Assembly (NCBI GenBank): GCA_964634885.1
Contig: CAZWLN010000048.1
Coordinates: 1-36,235, forward strand
DNA length: 36,235 nt
Reading direction: 5' to 3'
From: DAINRZ01 sp964634885
GTDB taxonomy: Bacteria > Bacteroidota > Ignavibacteria > Kapaibacteriales > UBA2268
The notes beneath the pieces were generated by a model. The model was not told the origin of the DNA. It searched no databases and saw only the letters and a program-made list of their open reading frames with translations. Shown piece after piece: positions 17,387-26,107 of the stretch. Numbering within the stretch: the first letter of the stretch is position 1; the number at the start of each line of letters is the position of its first letter. A program made the position numbers and the translations under genes.

Positions 17387-19406
17387 CGATTGTAATATAG
17401 ACCGTACGGTTATAGAACCTTCCCTCAGGCAGGTTGTTGTCGAACAGGGGTTCACTCTCACCGAGGCCGCTTACGTATTTCTGGTCGATGTTAAGGGCGG
17501 CGGCCGTTGACATGGCCCTGTCCATCGACAGCTGCCTGTTGTGCAGTTCATCGCCGACCCTGTCCGTATAGCCTTTTATCTGTATCCTGGAACTGTCTGT
17601 AATTTTTTCCTTAGCAAGCGTAAGGATGGCCCTGTGTTCCCTGTTGAGGTCGGCAGAATTGAATGCAAACGACATAAGGCTGAACACATCGACTTCCTTA
17701 TCTTTGTAATTGAGGCCCTTTTCAATTGCAAGGTATTTATTCTTTGCGGTCAGGGCTTCCACCTCGAGCTTTTTGGGGGTCGATTCCCAGGTGCGGCTGT
17801 ATTCGTCGAGGATGGAAATCTTGTAATATATCGCCTGGTTAAAGAGCGGAAGATATTCTTTTTCTTTTGCCATGTCCCAATCGAGAACAGATGGAAAGGC
17901 GCCTTTACCGGTGAATGATTTCAGTTCTTTGTCCTGCTGATAGGTCCTTACGGTCCATTCTCTGATGGCAGCTTTCGTATTGCTTGTAATCTTGAATTTC
18001 AGGACAGGCGGGGTGGTTTCAACGGTCGTATCCCTGATTGTCATGGGCTCGAACACGTCATTGGAATTGGAGTACAGTTCTACTCTCCGGTTTTCTTCGA
18101 CGCCGTCCTTGTCTTCCATGTTTGAAGGCTGTTTCGGAAGGTTCCGCGTTTCTGTCTTTATCCTTTTGGGATTTATATCCCAGACGTCAACTAAGTATTT
18201 TTTAACGGTTTCAGCCCTCCTCGCTGAAAGTGCCGTGTTGCCTTTCTCCAGGTTCTCATCGGAGTTGCAGCCGACGATGGTGATGTCTGCTTTCGGGTTC
18301 TTCCTGAGCCTGTGGCCGATGATGTTCAAGATGTCATGATAGACATCCAGGGTGTTCCTGTTAAAGAATTTTTCATCGGAGAATTCAACTGTTTCGGACT
18401 TGGCAATCCTGTTGTAGCGCGTAGCAATATCTGAAGAATTCTCGCTGAAAAAGATATTGTTAAGAAGAGGATGTATCTTCCTTGTCAGGAATTCCTGTAT
18501 CTGCACCAGTTCCAGGTCGCTTTCTTTCATGTCTTTGGTAAGGTAATATGCTTTTACTTCGGCGTCGAGCCCGGGCAATTCCGGGGGCAGTGGCGGCGGC
18601 GGTTCAACTGGTGGCGGCGGCGTTTGCGGAGGAGCAGATTCCGGCTCCGGCTCGACAAACCTGAAGGAAACCGACAGGTAGGGTAGAGCGTGAATTCTCC
18701 AACTGTAGTTTTTTACGATATTATTCAGGTTGAAACCGATGCCGGCTTCGGGAGACATCAGCAAAGAGGAACTGAGTGGTAAATCATAGCCCAGGCCTGC
18801 CTTCACGGCTAAGAACGGGAACATCATGTCTTCCACGCTGCCTTCGGAACTACGGGTGCGGCTTCCGTCGATGAACTTCGCGATTGAGGGTGAAAGTAGT
18901 GTCTCAGTGTGTTCGTATCCTGAAGTCAGTATGAAACCGGCTTCGAGTCCGGCATTCACATAGAACGGGTTGGTGAACGGCCTGAAAACCAGTGAAGGGT
19001 TGAGTTTCAGGATCAGCATACTGACGTCTAACTGGAATTCAGACAGAGCATCGATCGTGTTGTAATTATAATCGTATGCATTGCCGATTACTTCTGTTTT
19101 GTTGAAATCGGACATATAGTAACTGAACCCAAGTTTTGCCTGCCAGGCCAGCGAGGTAGAAATCGGGCTGTAGTACAGGGCCCCCAGTTCAAACCCGGTT
19201 CCGGCGCCGCTGTCGAAGCTGTAGCAGCAGCTTTGCACTCCCGGCAGTTTGGTGAAGTCGGCGTCCTGGCTCAGGAGCATACCTCCGGCGTAGAAACCGT
19301 ATTGAACGTCAAGTTCGTTTTTTGCTGACAGTTGAAGAACCGGCAGGGCTAATGCAAAAATTGTAACAGTTAACTTTCGTAGTAAATTGATCATATCTTT
19401 ACTCAT
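17367..19406 (-). CDS. Outer-membrane barrel protein with two OmpA-like peptidoglycan-binding domains
   Basis: 679 residues. A signal peptide (about 1-28) is followed by an outer-membrane beta-barrel-like region (about 30-250: VQYGFYAGGMLL, ALPYLSVSFRF). A proline-rich hinge comes next (254-279, PEPESAPPQTPPPP). The first OmpA domain spans about 315-447 with TIVGCNSDEN, ALSARRAETVKKYL and EENRRVELYS. An Ig-like insert lies at about 465-550. The second OmpA domain spans about 575-676 with FAFNSADLNREH, IQIKGYTDRVGDELHNRQLSMDRA and RFYNRTVYI. OmpA domains bind diaminopimelate in peptidoglycan, so this should tie the outer membrane to the wall. Two such domains in one chain are unusual. It is last in a tight operon behind two T9SS cargo proteins (33 bp gap), which suggests that it anchors or helps to display them. 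An internal ATG at 19394 is an alternative start. Confidence 0.88.
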   Translation of the reverse strand: MSKDMINLLRKLTVTIFALALPVLQLSAKNELDVQYGFYAGGMLLSQDADFTKLPGVQSCCYSFDSGAGTGFELGALYYSPISTSLAWQAKLGFSYYMSDFNKTEVIGNAYDYNYNTIDALSEFQLDVSMLILKLNPSLVFRPFTNPFYVNAGLEAGFILTSGYEHTETLLSPSIAKFIDGSRTRSSEGSVEDMMFPFLAVKAGLGYDLPLSSSLLMSPEAGIGFNLNNIVKNYSWRIHALPYLSVSFRFVEPEPESAPPQTPPPPVEPPPPLPPELPGLDAEVKAYYLTKDMKESDLELVQIQEFLTRKIHPLLNNIFFSENSSDIATRYNRIAKSETVEFSDEKFFNRNTLDVYHDILNIIGHRLRKNPKADITIVGCNSDENLEKGNTALSARRAETVKKYLVDVWDINPKRIKTETRNLPKQPSNMEDKDGVEENRRVELYSNSNDVFEPMTIRDTTVETTPPVLKFKITSNTKAAIREWTVRTYQQDKELKSFTGKGAFPSVLDWDMAKEKEYLPLFNQAIYYKISILDEYSRTWESTPKKLEVEALTAKNKYLAIEKGLNYKDKEVDVFSLMSFAFNSADLNREHRAILTLAKEKITDSSRIQIKGYTDRVGDELHNRQLSMDRAMSTAAALNIDQKYVSGLGESEPLFDNNLPEGRFYNRTVYITIENPVKK

Positions 19407-19439
19407 TTATCATTATTTCATTTATCAAATATATAATAT

Positions 19440-22328
19440 TTACCTGATTATTAAAACATCCGTATGTTCAGTGAAGACTCCATTGGTAACAACCAGCCTG
19501 TACACTCCGGGGCTGAGGCCTGCGGTGCAGAGGCTCCTTGCCTCTTTTGTTCCCGGGGTTACTACGAGATCCTCACTGATTACATCGCCGAATATATTAT
19601 AGAGTCTAATGTCGTAGTATTTCTGAGCTACATTGGACTGCAGTTCGATGTTTATCAGATCGGCGGCAGGGTTCGGCCAGATACGGCTCATCGTGAACGT
19701 CTGCGTGTAATCCAGCAGGCGGGGGCCGCCTTCACGGCAAATATCCTTCAGCCTGATGAATCCATTCGTGTAATTATTGTTTACATTGAATTGGTCCCAC
19801 TGTGCCGACTTGATATAAAGTGTGGCCGTGTCGGATTCACCCAGCATCACATCGCCGGTGATCTCGGCAAATACTTCGCCGGCAGGGCTGAACAGATGTT
19901 TTGGGATGACGACGGTAGTTTCCCATGTGCGCCTGTCAAGCTTGAATTCCCGTTTGAAGTCCACATCCGTACCACGGGCTGTTGCCCTGAGCGGATTGAA
20001 TATGCTGAAATCCCACTCCAGCTTGATGATTACCGATTCGGGATTGCAACGCAACAGGTCCGACTCACCGGCAAGGGTCAGGGGAATGGCATAGCTCTTC
20101 TCCCTGGGGCTTAATTCGAGGGACGGAAGGCTCAGGCTTGCGGCAGGGACAGGTATATTGACGGAAACGGAGTCGGTTGCCAGGCACCCGTTCTTGTTCC
20201 TGGCGGTCAGGGTTACAGTATCGTTGTTGTAAACGGTAAGATTTACCCTTGAAGAGTCTGTTTGATCGGGGTATGTAAGGCTGCCTTTGGACTGCCAGTA
20301 GTAATCGTAATCGGCGGCATCGCCTTCCAACGAGGCTTCTATGCCGATCTGCTCGCCCGGACAGGCGTTGATTGTACTGCCAAGGTCCAGTGTGAATCCG
20401 GGATGGACTTCGACCGAAACTGTATCATAGGCTTTACACAGGGTAATGGTATCGGTAATTTCAAGGATATAGCTGTAGCTGCCTTCTTCGTTAAGAACGA
20501 TCTCCGGTTCTGCGCTCGTGTCCGAACCTGTAAAACCGGCAGTGTTGAGCCATTTCATTAAATAGCCGCCCTGCGATGACTCTATGACGGCTTTGAACCT
20601 GAAACTTCTGCCTGTGCAGGCGCTGACGGGATGATCGACACTGTGGTGCGGGAAGGGAATTAAAGTAACATCCATCGAGGCAGTGCCTTTACAGCCGCCG
20701 GCAGACAGTACTTCGACAGACCAGGCGCCTGCCTCTGTCACGGTAAGGTACCTGCGTACCGAGTCAGTAAGTAACTGCGAATCTTTGTACCAGGTGTATT
20801 TTAAGTATTCCTCGCCGTTGCCGGGGTCCTTTTCTCCGGCGTCGAGCAGGGCAACGCTTCCCTCACACAGTTCGACGGGAGAGGACATACCTTCGGAAGT
20901 GATTACCGGATTGATAGGTTTGCCGATCCTTACGGTAACCGGTACTTTTGAGCTGCAGCCTGTTTGCCTGTCGGTCACTGTTGCCGTGTATTCGGTCGTT
21001 TCCGTTGGTGTGGCAACGGGGTTGGGCACGTCCACCCGGTCCAGTCCTTCGGCAGGGGACCATTCGACAGACGGGTCGGCGACACCGGGGATTTCTATCA
21101 GTAGCTGGGCAGAGCCCGATTCGCACAAAGCCGTGTCGCCTTTAAGGACATTGACCTTAGGTGAGGGCTTTGCACCGATTGTAATTTTCCTGACTGTAAC
21201 ACAGCCGGAACTGCCCGTTACAGTCAATGTAAATTCGGTTGTCGAATCGATTGTTGCATCCGTATTGCTGCAATCGGGGCATGAAAGACCGCCGGCAGGC
21301 TGCCAGTCGAAAGCCATTCCACTGCTTTGTTTTACTTCGGCCTGGAGGTGTACTGTGCTGCCGACGCAGGCCTCAAGCCTGTCTGCCACGATTGTTACAG
21401 GCATTTCAGCAACATTGAAAGATAGTTCCGATGGATAGACATTGACATTATTGCAGGCATTACTGAATTGCCCGACAACCTGCAGCTTGTGTGCTCCCTG
21501 AGCAAACTTCAACGGAGCAATTTTCAACGTCGCATGGTTATCATAGTGAAATGTAGTAGTGCTGCAGTTCTCACTGTAAATGCCGGTAACAGGAATGGTG
21601 TTCCCGGAGGGGCCGGTAATGGAGAAATCGCTGTTGTCCAGTGTAGAGCAGTCAATATGATCGGAGAATTCAATTTCAATCTCATCACTGCCGCAGGTCG
21701 CATCGCCTACGGAAGTAATTTGCGGTGTGCCGGTGTCGTAGATGTCTGCCGAAGACAGGCTGAAGTCAACTGTAAAGCCGCCCATTGAGAAAGTCCACCA
21801 GGAGACGATGGCTACTACATATGTCTCGCCGGCAAGCACCGGAATTTTTTTATTATAGGGCCTGGAATTCATATCTCCATGGGTTATTGTGGAGCCGGCG
21901 CCGATGGGCCCGGTTTTCCCGTGTTCCTGGGGATAGGCAGATATTTCGGAGAAATTGCAGCTTACTTCGAGACTGTTGTCTGTGCTTATCCTGTCGCAGG
22001 ACGCATTGGTTATGTTGTAAACTGCCCAATCCAGGTCGGCGGAACTGTCGGGAGTGATGAGGAATCCAAGCTCCCCGGCGGAACGGACATTAATGATGAA
22101 CCAGAGGCTGTTGTTCTCTCCGCGTTTCAGGCAGGAGAAGCTGCTGTTGATCTCGTTCCTGTTGCTGCCTTCGCCGAAGTATATTTCGTCGAAACGGTAT
22201 GTCTGCCTGCAGACTTTCAGTGCATCGGTACAGTCCTTGGGCAGGCATGATGCGGGCGTCGCCGGCCACAGGACGACAAACGCTGCTGCGATAAATGATT
22301 TTAAACAATATTTAATTATTCCTGCCAT
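19440..22328 (-). CDS. Ig/PKD-like repeat T9SS cargo protein, second of tandem pair
   Basis: 962 residues. A signal peptide (about 1-28) is followed by a Cys-rich N-terminal domain that begins KDCTDALKVC and continues with FSCLKRGENNSLWFIINV and FLITPDSSADLDWAVYN. The same domain heads many Bacteroidota gliding/T9SS proteins. A SbsA-like Ig domain covers about 200-300 (EIEFSDHIDCSTLDNSDFSI) and PKD-like repeats about 305-720 (WQPAGGLSCPDCSN, WSPAEGLDRVDVPNPVATP). A cohesin-like beta domain covers about 735-860. The end is a T9SS type A domain: IWPNPAADLINIELQ, then LYNIFGDVISEDL, then LSPGVYRLVV. It should be exported and displayed as an adhesin-like stalk; ligand unknown. It is a tandem paralogue of the gene at 22367-25243 (38 bp gap) and lies 33 bp before the OmpA gene. 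Confidence 0.9.
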   Translation of the reverse strand: MAGIIKYCLKSFIAAAFVVLWPATPASCLPKDCTDALKVCRQTYRFDEIYFGEGSNRNEINSSFSCLKRGENNSLWFIINVRSAGELGFLITPDSSADLDWAVYNITNASCDRISTDNSLEVSCNFSEISAYPQEHGKTGPIGAGSTITHGDMNSRPYNKKIPVLAGETYVVAIVSWWTFSMGGFTVDFSLSSADIYDTGTPQITSVGDATCGSDEIEIEFSDHIDCSTLDNSDFSITGPSGNTIPVTGIYSENCSTTTFHYDNHATLKIAPLKFAQGAHKLQVVGQFSNACNNVNVYPSELSFNVAEMPVTIVADRLEACVGSTVHLQAEVKQSSGMAFDWQPAGGLSCPDCSNTDATIDSTTEFTLTVTGSSGCVTVRKITIGAKPSPKVNVLKGDTALCESGSAQLLIEIPGVADPSVEWSPAEGLDRVDVPNPVATPTETTEYTATVTDRQTGCSSKVPVTVRIGKPINPVITSEGMSSPVELCEGSVALLDAGEKDPGNGEEYLKYTWYKDSQLLTDSVRRYLTVTEAGAWSVEVLSAGGCKGTASMDVTLIPFPHHSVDHPVSACTGRSFRFKAVIESSQGGYLMKWLNTAGFTGSDTSAEPEIVLNEEGSYSYILEITDTITLCKAYDTVSVEVHPGFTLDLGSTINACPGEQIGIEASLEGDAADYDYYWQSKGSLTYPDQTDSSRVNLTVYNNDTVTLTARNKNGCLATDSVSVNIPVPAASLSLPSLELSPREKSYAIPLTLAGESDLLRCNPESVIIKLEWDFSIFNPLRATARGTDVDFKREFKLDRRTWETTVVIPKHLFSPAGEVFAEITGDVMLGESDTATLYIKSAQWDQFNVNNNYTNGFIRLKDICREGGPRLLDYTQTFTMSRIWPNPAADLINIELQSNVAQKYYDIRLYNIFGDVISEDLVVTPGTKEARSLCTAGLSPGVYRLVVTNGVFTEHTDVLIIR

Positions 22329-22366
22329 CCGTTACTAATGTCAATATTGGTAAATGTAACACCATG

Positions 22367-25243
22367 TTAGTGAATAATTATGAGCTCATCCGATTCGCAG
22401 CCTGCACCGGAGCAGCAACAAATCCTGTACATGCCGCTCCCGATTGCCGACAGGCCGATTGTCAGTACTTTCCTTTCGGTGTATTCAGCACCGGCAGCGC
22501 TGCCTTTCCATTTCTCCGAATAAACTGTCCTTCCGAGCATATCCGTAATGATGACCTGGCGTTCTGTTCCGTCTGAGGGGCCGTCCAGGGTCAGGGTTAC
22601 GTCTTTGTCTGCCGGGTTGGGGGCAATCGAGACTACCGAGAACAGGCCGTTGTAGGTCAGAAGCCTTTTGGTGCCGTCGTTACATAGGTTACTGAAACTG
22701 ATTGTGCCGGGGCTGAATTTATGTTCTACACTCAATGGCCCCCAGTTTACGGAGTCAATAGTTACGGTGCCTTGTTCAATGTTGCCAAGGATCATGTCGC
22801 CCCAGAGGCCGAAGAATGAAGGCTGGCCGCTGACAATTGAACTGCCGGGGAGCTCGAAGCCTATTCTCCATTTCCTGTTTTGTTCGTCGGCTGTTTTTAC
22901 TATATCGATTTTCTTTCCGGCAGCCATCACATATTGTGGATTGAAAATCGGCATATCGACACTCATATATACCTTTGCATATTCGGGAGCGCAGGCATAG
23001 ATGCCCTGTTCAGAGCTGAATTTGACGGCTATCTCCACATTCCTGTCATAGGAAGCGTACGATACGTCGGACGGTTTCAGCAGGCAGCCGGGAGTTACGA
23101 AATCAATCCTGATCCTGTGGGCAGCAATGCACCCTGTCTGGTCTTCAACTTCGAGTTCATATTCGGTAGTCTTGTCCGGTGCAATCAAAACTTCGGACCT
23201 GTCCTGGGGATTGGGGAAGGAAATGCCTTCCGTCGGCGACCAGGAGTATGAATAGCCGGGCTTACCGCCGTAAGGCCCGATTGTAAGCCTTAGTGTGTTG
23301 CCGTAGCAGAGCTGACGTACAGTGTCGAGCTCAAAGTCCATTTTTTCCAGTACAAGGCCTTGCGCAACACTTGAAGTAATGCATCCGTTGACGCTGTCTT
23401 TTACTTCGACGGTGTATAGATAGGCGCCGGTTTTGTCGGGTGTAACGTCCAGCTTCGACGAATTGGAATTGGGAATGTCCTTGCCGTTGTCAAACCATTT
23501 GAATTCAACGCCGCCGAGGGATTTTGTAACATCGGCAGACAGAGTCAGCAACTGTCCTACGCAGGTCGTATCGTCGTAGTGAAGTGTATATTCGGGGCTT
23601 TGCATTAATGTTACACGGAGCGTATCCCTTCCTAAACAGCCGATGCTGTTGAATACTTCTGCTACATAGGAACCGGAAGCGCCAACCTTCAGATACCTTC
23701 CGGTTTCAGCCAGCAGGCTGTCGCCAAGGTACCATTTATATTTCACATAAGGCTCACTCGAGGAAGGGTCCTTTTCGCCTGCGTCGATCGTTCCTGCTTC
23801 GTTAGAGCAGATTGTGATGCTGTCCCCGGTTCCGTTCATTGTAATTTCGGGGATGATGCCACGGTAAACTTCGACATGGACATCGGCAGTGTTGGCACAG
23901 CCTGTAACAGTGTCGGTAACCGTAACGGTGTAAGTTGTCGTTGTCGCAGGTGTTGCAACGGGGTTTGGTATGGTTGCGTTGTCCAGGCCTTTTACCGGTG
24001 TCCACTGGAAAGCGGCGTTGCGTGAATTGGTAGAAGCGGTGAATTGCACCGAACTGTTCTCGCAGATGGAATAGTCGGACTTAGCAACGGTTACTTCCGG
24101 TAAAGGCCTGACGTACAGCCTGATGCTGTCTTCGCCTGTGCAGTTGTTGGCGTCGGTTACAACCACATGGACAGTCGTATTCTGTGTAATTGTTGCCTTG
24201 GGGTTGCTGCAGTCGGTGCAGCTCAGTACCGTAGCAGGTGACCACTGATAGGTGATCGGCGCTGTACCATTTAAACCGGCAGTAAGTTGAAACGGCGTAT
24301 TGTAACAGGCAGTGTCGGACGAGCCTGCAATCCGGACATTAAGGTCCGAAGGAGTGAATTTCCTTATTTGGTCAAGGTCGGTGTAATTGCCGCAAACATC
24401 GGAGACCTCACCTGTAAGGTTCAGTTCGTACTCTGAGGGGAAGGGCATCGGCGGTGTAACCACCAATTTGAATTCCCTGTCGTAAACACTTCCGGTAAGG
24501 CAGCTCTCGCTGTAAGCGGAGGTTACCTGGTACGGCCCGCCGGGGCCGGTCAGTACGAAGTCCGTAGGCTCGACTGTACTGCAGTCCACGTTTTCACTGA
24601 AAGTAACCGTTACAATTGTGTCGTTGCAGTAGTGAGAATAGGCTTCGGTCATTGTAGGTGGGTAATTGTCGAATATCTGTGCGGACGAATAGCCGAAATC
24701 TATTTTGTAGCCCGATTGATTCATATATTCATAGTTACTTACCAATATCACAAACACTTCACCTTTCTTTGCTGGTATCAGGTCGTTGAAAGGCCCCTCA
24801 TTCATACCCCTGCGCGATCCAGTACTGTCGCCTGTAGGCCCGGTTTTCCCATTAAACATCTTATAATTCAATATTTGCGAATAATTGCAGCTTACTTCGA
24901 GGTCCGGATTATTCCTTATATCCGAACAACGCGAATTGGTAAGGTTAAAGACAGCCCAGTCATAGTCGTCTTTGGGAGAAACAGGTGTAATCAGGAAACC
25001 AAGATAGCCGTCGGACTGGACATTGATGACATACCACACACTGTTTTTTTCGCCGGCGTCGAGACAGGAGAAATTCTTGTTGATTTCATCCTCGATGTTG
25101 CCGGCTCCGAGGTATGCAATATTAGTGGAGTCGATGGTTGTGCAGATCGGCAGGGCGTCTTTACAATCCTGGGGGTTGCTTTTCGGCAAGGCAGTGCCAG
25201 TGAGTATTACTCCGATTGAGATTAACAGAATTGTCCGCTTCAT
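22367..25243 (-). CDS. Ig/PKD-like repeat T9SS cargo protein, first of tandem pair
   Basis: 958 residues from the ATG at 25243 (MKRTILLISIGVILTGTALP, a clean signal peptide preceded by GGGTGG). An in-frame ATG at 25255 would give 962. The architecture matches its neighbour: an N-terminal domain starting QDCKDALPIC with NFSCLDAGEKNSVWYVINV and DYDWAVFNLTNSRC, a SbsA-like Ig domain (VTFSENVDCSTVEPTDFVL), PKD-like repeats (WSPATVLSCTDCSNPKATI, WTPVKGLDNATIPNPVATP) and a cohesin-like domain. The T9SS type A tail is IAPNPADKDVTLTL, then MLGRTVYSEKW, then GSGMYRICCC. The cysteine cluster RICCCSGAGC near the very end is unusual for a sorting domain. It is the first gene of the adhesin/OmpA operon, preceded by a long hairpin at 25277-25319. 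Confidence 0.9.
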   Translation of the reverse strand: MKRTILLISIGVILTGTALPKSNPQDCKDALPICTTIDSTNIAYLGAGNIEDEINKNFSCLDAGEKNSVWYVINVQSDGYLGFLITPVSPKDDYDWAVFNLTNSRCSDIRNNPDLEVSCNYSQILNYKMFNGKTGPTGDSTGSRRGMNEGPFNDLIPAKKGEVFVILVSNYEYMNQSGYKIDFGYSSAQIFDNYPPTMTEAYSHYCNDTIVTVTFSENVDCSTVEPTDFVLTGPGGPYQVTSAYSESCLTGSVYDREFKLVVTPPMPFPSEYELNLTGEVSDVCGNYTDLDQIRKFTPSDLNVRIAGSSDTACYNTPFQLTAGLNGTAPITYQWSPATVLSCTDCSNPKATITQNTTVHVVVTDANNCTGEDSIRLYVRPLPEVTVAKSDYSICENSSVQFTASTNSRNAAFQWTPVKGLDNATIPNPVATPATTTTYTVTVTDTVTGCANTADVHVEVYRGIIPEITMNGTGDSITICSNEAGTIDAGEKDPSSSEPYVKYKWYLGDSLLAETGRYLKVGASGSYVAEVFNSIGCLGRDTLRVTLMQSPEYTLHYDDTTCVGQLLTLSADVTKSLGGVEFKWFDNGKDIPNSNSSKLDVTPDKTGAYLYTVEVKDSVNGCITSSVAQGLVLEKMDFELDTVRQLCYGNTLRLTIGPYGGKPGYSYSWSPTEGISFPNPQDRSEVLIAPDKTTEYELEVEDQTGCIAAHRIRIDFVTPGCLLKPSDVSYASYDRNVEIAVKFSSEQGIYACAPEYAKVYMSVDMPIFNPQYVMAAGKKIDIVKTADEQNRKWRIGFELPGSSIVSGQPSFFGLWGDMILGNIEQGTVTIDSVNWGPLSVEHKFSPGTISFSNLCNDGTKRLLTYNGLFSVVSIAPNPADKDVTLTLDGPSDGTERQVIITDMLGRTVYSEKWKGSAAGAEYTERKVLTIGLSAIGSGMYRICCCSGAGCESDELIIIH

Positions 25244-25276
25244 ATAACCACCCATTAAATTGATTATTTCAAAAAT

Positions 25277-25319
25277 GAATATGTAAATTCAATATATTTA
25301 CACTTGAATTTACAAATTC
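25277..25319. promoter_or_regulatory. Long AT-rich inverted repeat between rlmB and the adhesin operon
   Basis: GAATATGTAAATTCAA (25277-25292) and TTGAATTTACAAATTC (25304-25319) are inverted repeats of 16 bases with one mismatch, separated by 11 bases. On the minus strand the stem is followed by ATTTTTG, so it could end the rlmB transcript. Its length and perfect core also fit an operator just upstream (34 bp) of the adhesin start codon. It is the only structure in this 98-bp gap. Confidence 0.5.
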
Positions 25320-25341
25320 TATTCAAAAATAAACAATTTTT

Positions 25342-26103
25342 TTATGGTTTCGTTCTTTGCCTTAGAATTTCGAATAATATTACCCCGGTGGCAACTGAAG
25401 CGTTGAGTGAAGAGACTTTACCAGCCAGCGGTATCTTCACGAGAAAGTCGCAGTGTTTTTTCAGGCTTGGGCCCATGCCTTTTCCTTCACTGCCGACGAT
25501 GATTACGACGGGGCTGTCATATATATTCTCTGTGTAGAGCCTGTCTGCGTTGTCGTCTGTTCCAACAATCCAGAATCCGTTCGACTTAAGGATGTCGAGA
25601 GACTGGATCAGGTTGCCGGCAGACGCAATTGTGAGGTGCTCCATGGCTCCGGCTGAGACTTTTACGGAGGCAGGGGTAATCGGGGCCGAGTTCCTTCCGG
25701 AGAGTATCAGTCCGGCTACTCCGGCACATTCACAAGAACGTGCAATGGCGCCAAGGTTGTGGGGATCATTGATGCTGTCGAGCATTACGAGAATGGGCTT
25801 GTCGGATTGTTCGTAGGCTTTCCTGATGGCCTGGGGTACATCGACGATGGTAAAAGGCTCTATGAGGGCAATTACTCCCTGCGACCTGTTACCGCTACTG
25901 CAAACAGTTTTCTCCAGTTCGGTGAATTTCTTTTTATCGAAATATATGCAGGGGACTTTTTGCTTTTTGGCATTAGAAAATATTTTCTTGATTGCTTCTC
26001 CCTGGGTTCCGAACATTATATAGATCTTCTGGAGTCCGGTGCCTGAAGACAGGGCTTCGACTACGGCATTGCGGCCGTAGATGTAGAAATCGGATTGGCT
26101 CAT
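25342..26103 (-). CDS. rlmB: 23S rRNA 2'-O-ribose methyltransferase of the TrmH/SpoU family, RlmB type
   Basis: 253 residues, the usual RlmB length. The N-terminal substrate-binding domain is IYGRNAVVEALSS (residues 8-20). The SPOUT catalytic domain has motif 1 LDSINDPHNLGAIARSC (108-124, with Asn116 and Arg122), motif 2 IIVGSEGKGM (201-210) and motif 3 IPLAGKVSSLNASVATGVILFE (224-245), which forms the trefoil-knot S-adenosylmethionine site. RlmB methylates the ribose of G2251 (E. coli numbering) in the 23S rRNA peptidyl-transferase P-loop. Other TrmH paralogues cannot be fully excluded, but length and N-domain favour RlmB. It begins 4 bp after the response-regulator/kinase stop, so it is probably co-transcribed with it. 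Confidence 0.88.
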   Translation of the reverse strand: MSQSDFYIYGRNAVVEALSSGTGLQKIYIMFGTQGEAIKKIFSNAKKQKVPCIYFDKKKFTELEKTVCSSGNRSQGVIALIEPFTIVDVPQAIRKAYEQSDKPILVMLDSINDPHNLGAIARSCECAGVAGLILSGRNSAPITPASVKVSAGAMEHLTIASAGNLIQSLDILKSNGFWIVGTDDNADRLYTENIYDSPVVIIVGSEGKGMGPSLKKHCDFLVKIPLAGKVSSLNASVATGVILFEILRQRTKP

Positions 26104-26107
26104 AGTA

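Noticed and set aside
18471..18686. Arg-rich plus-strand frame antisense to the OmpA gene
   Set aside because: It is the complement of the proline-rich hinge; the many long antisense frames inside the large minus-strand genes have the same origin.
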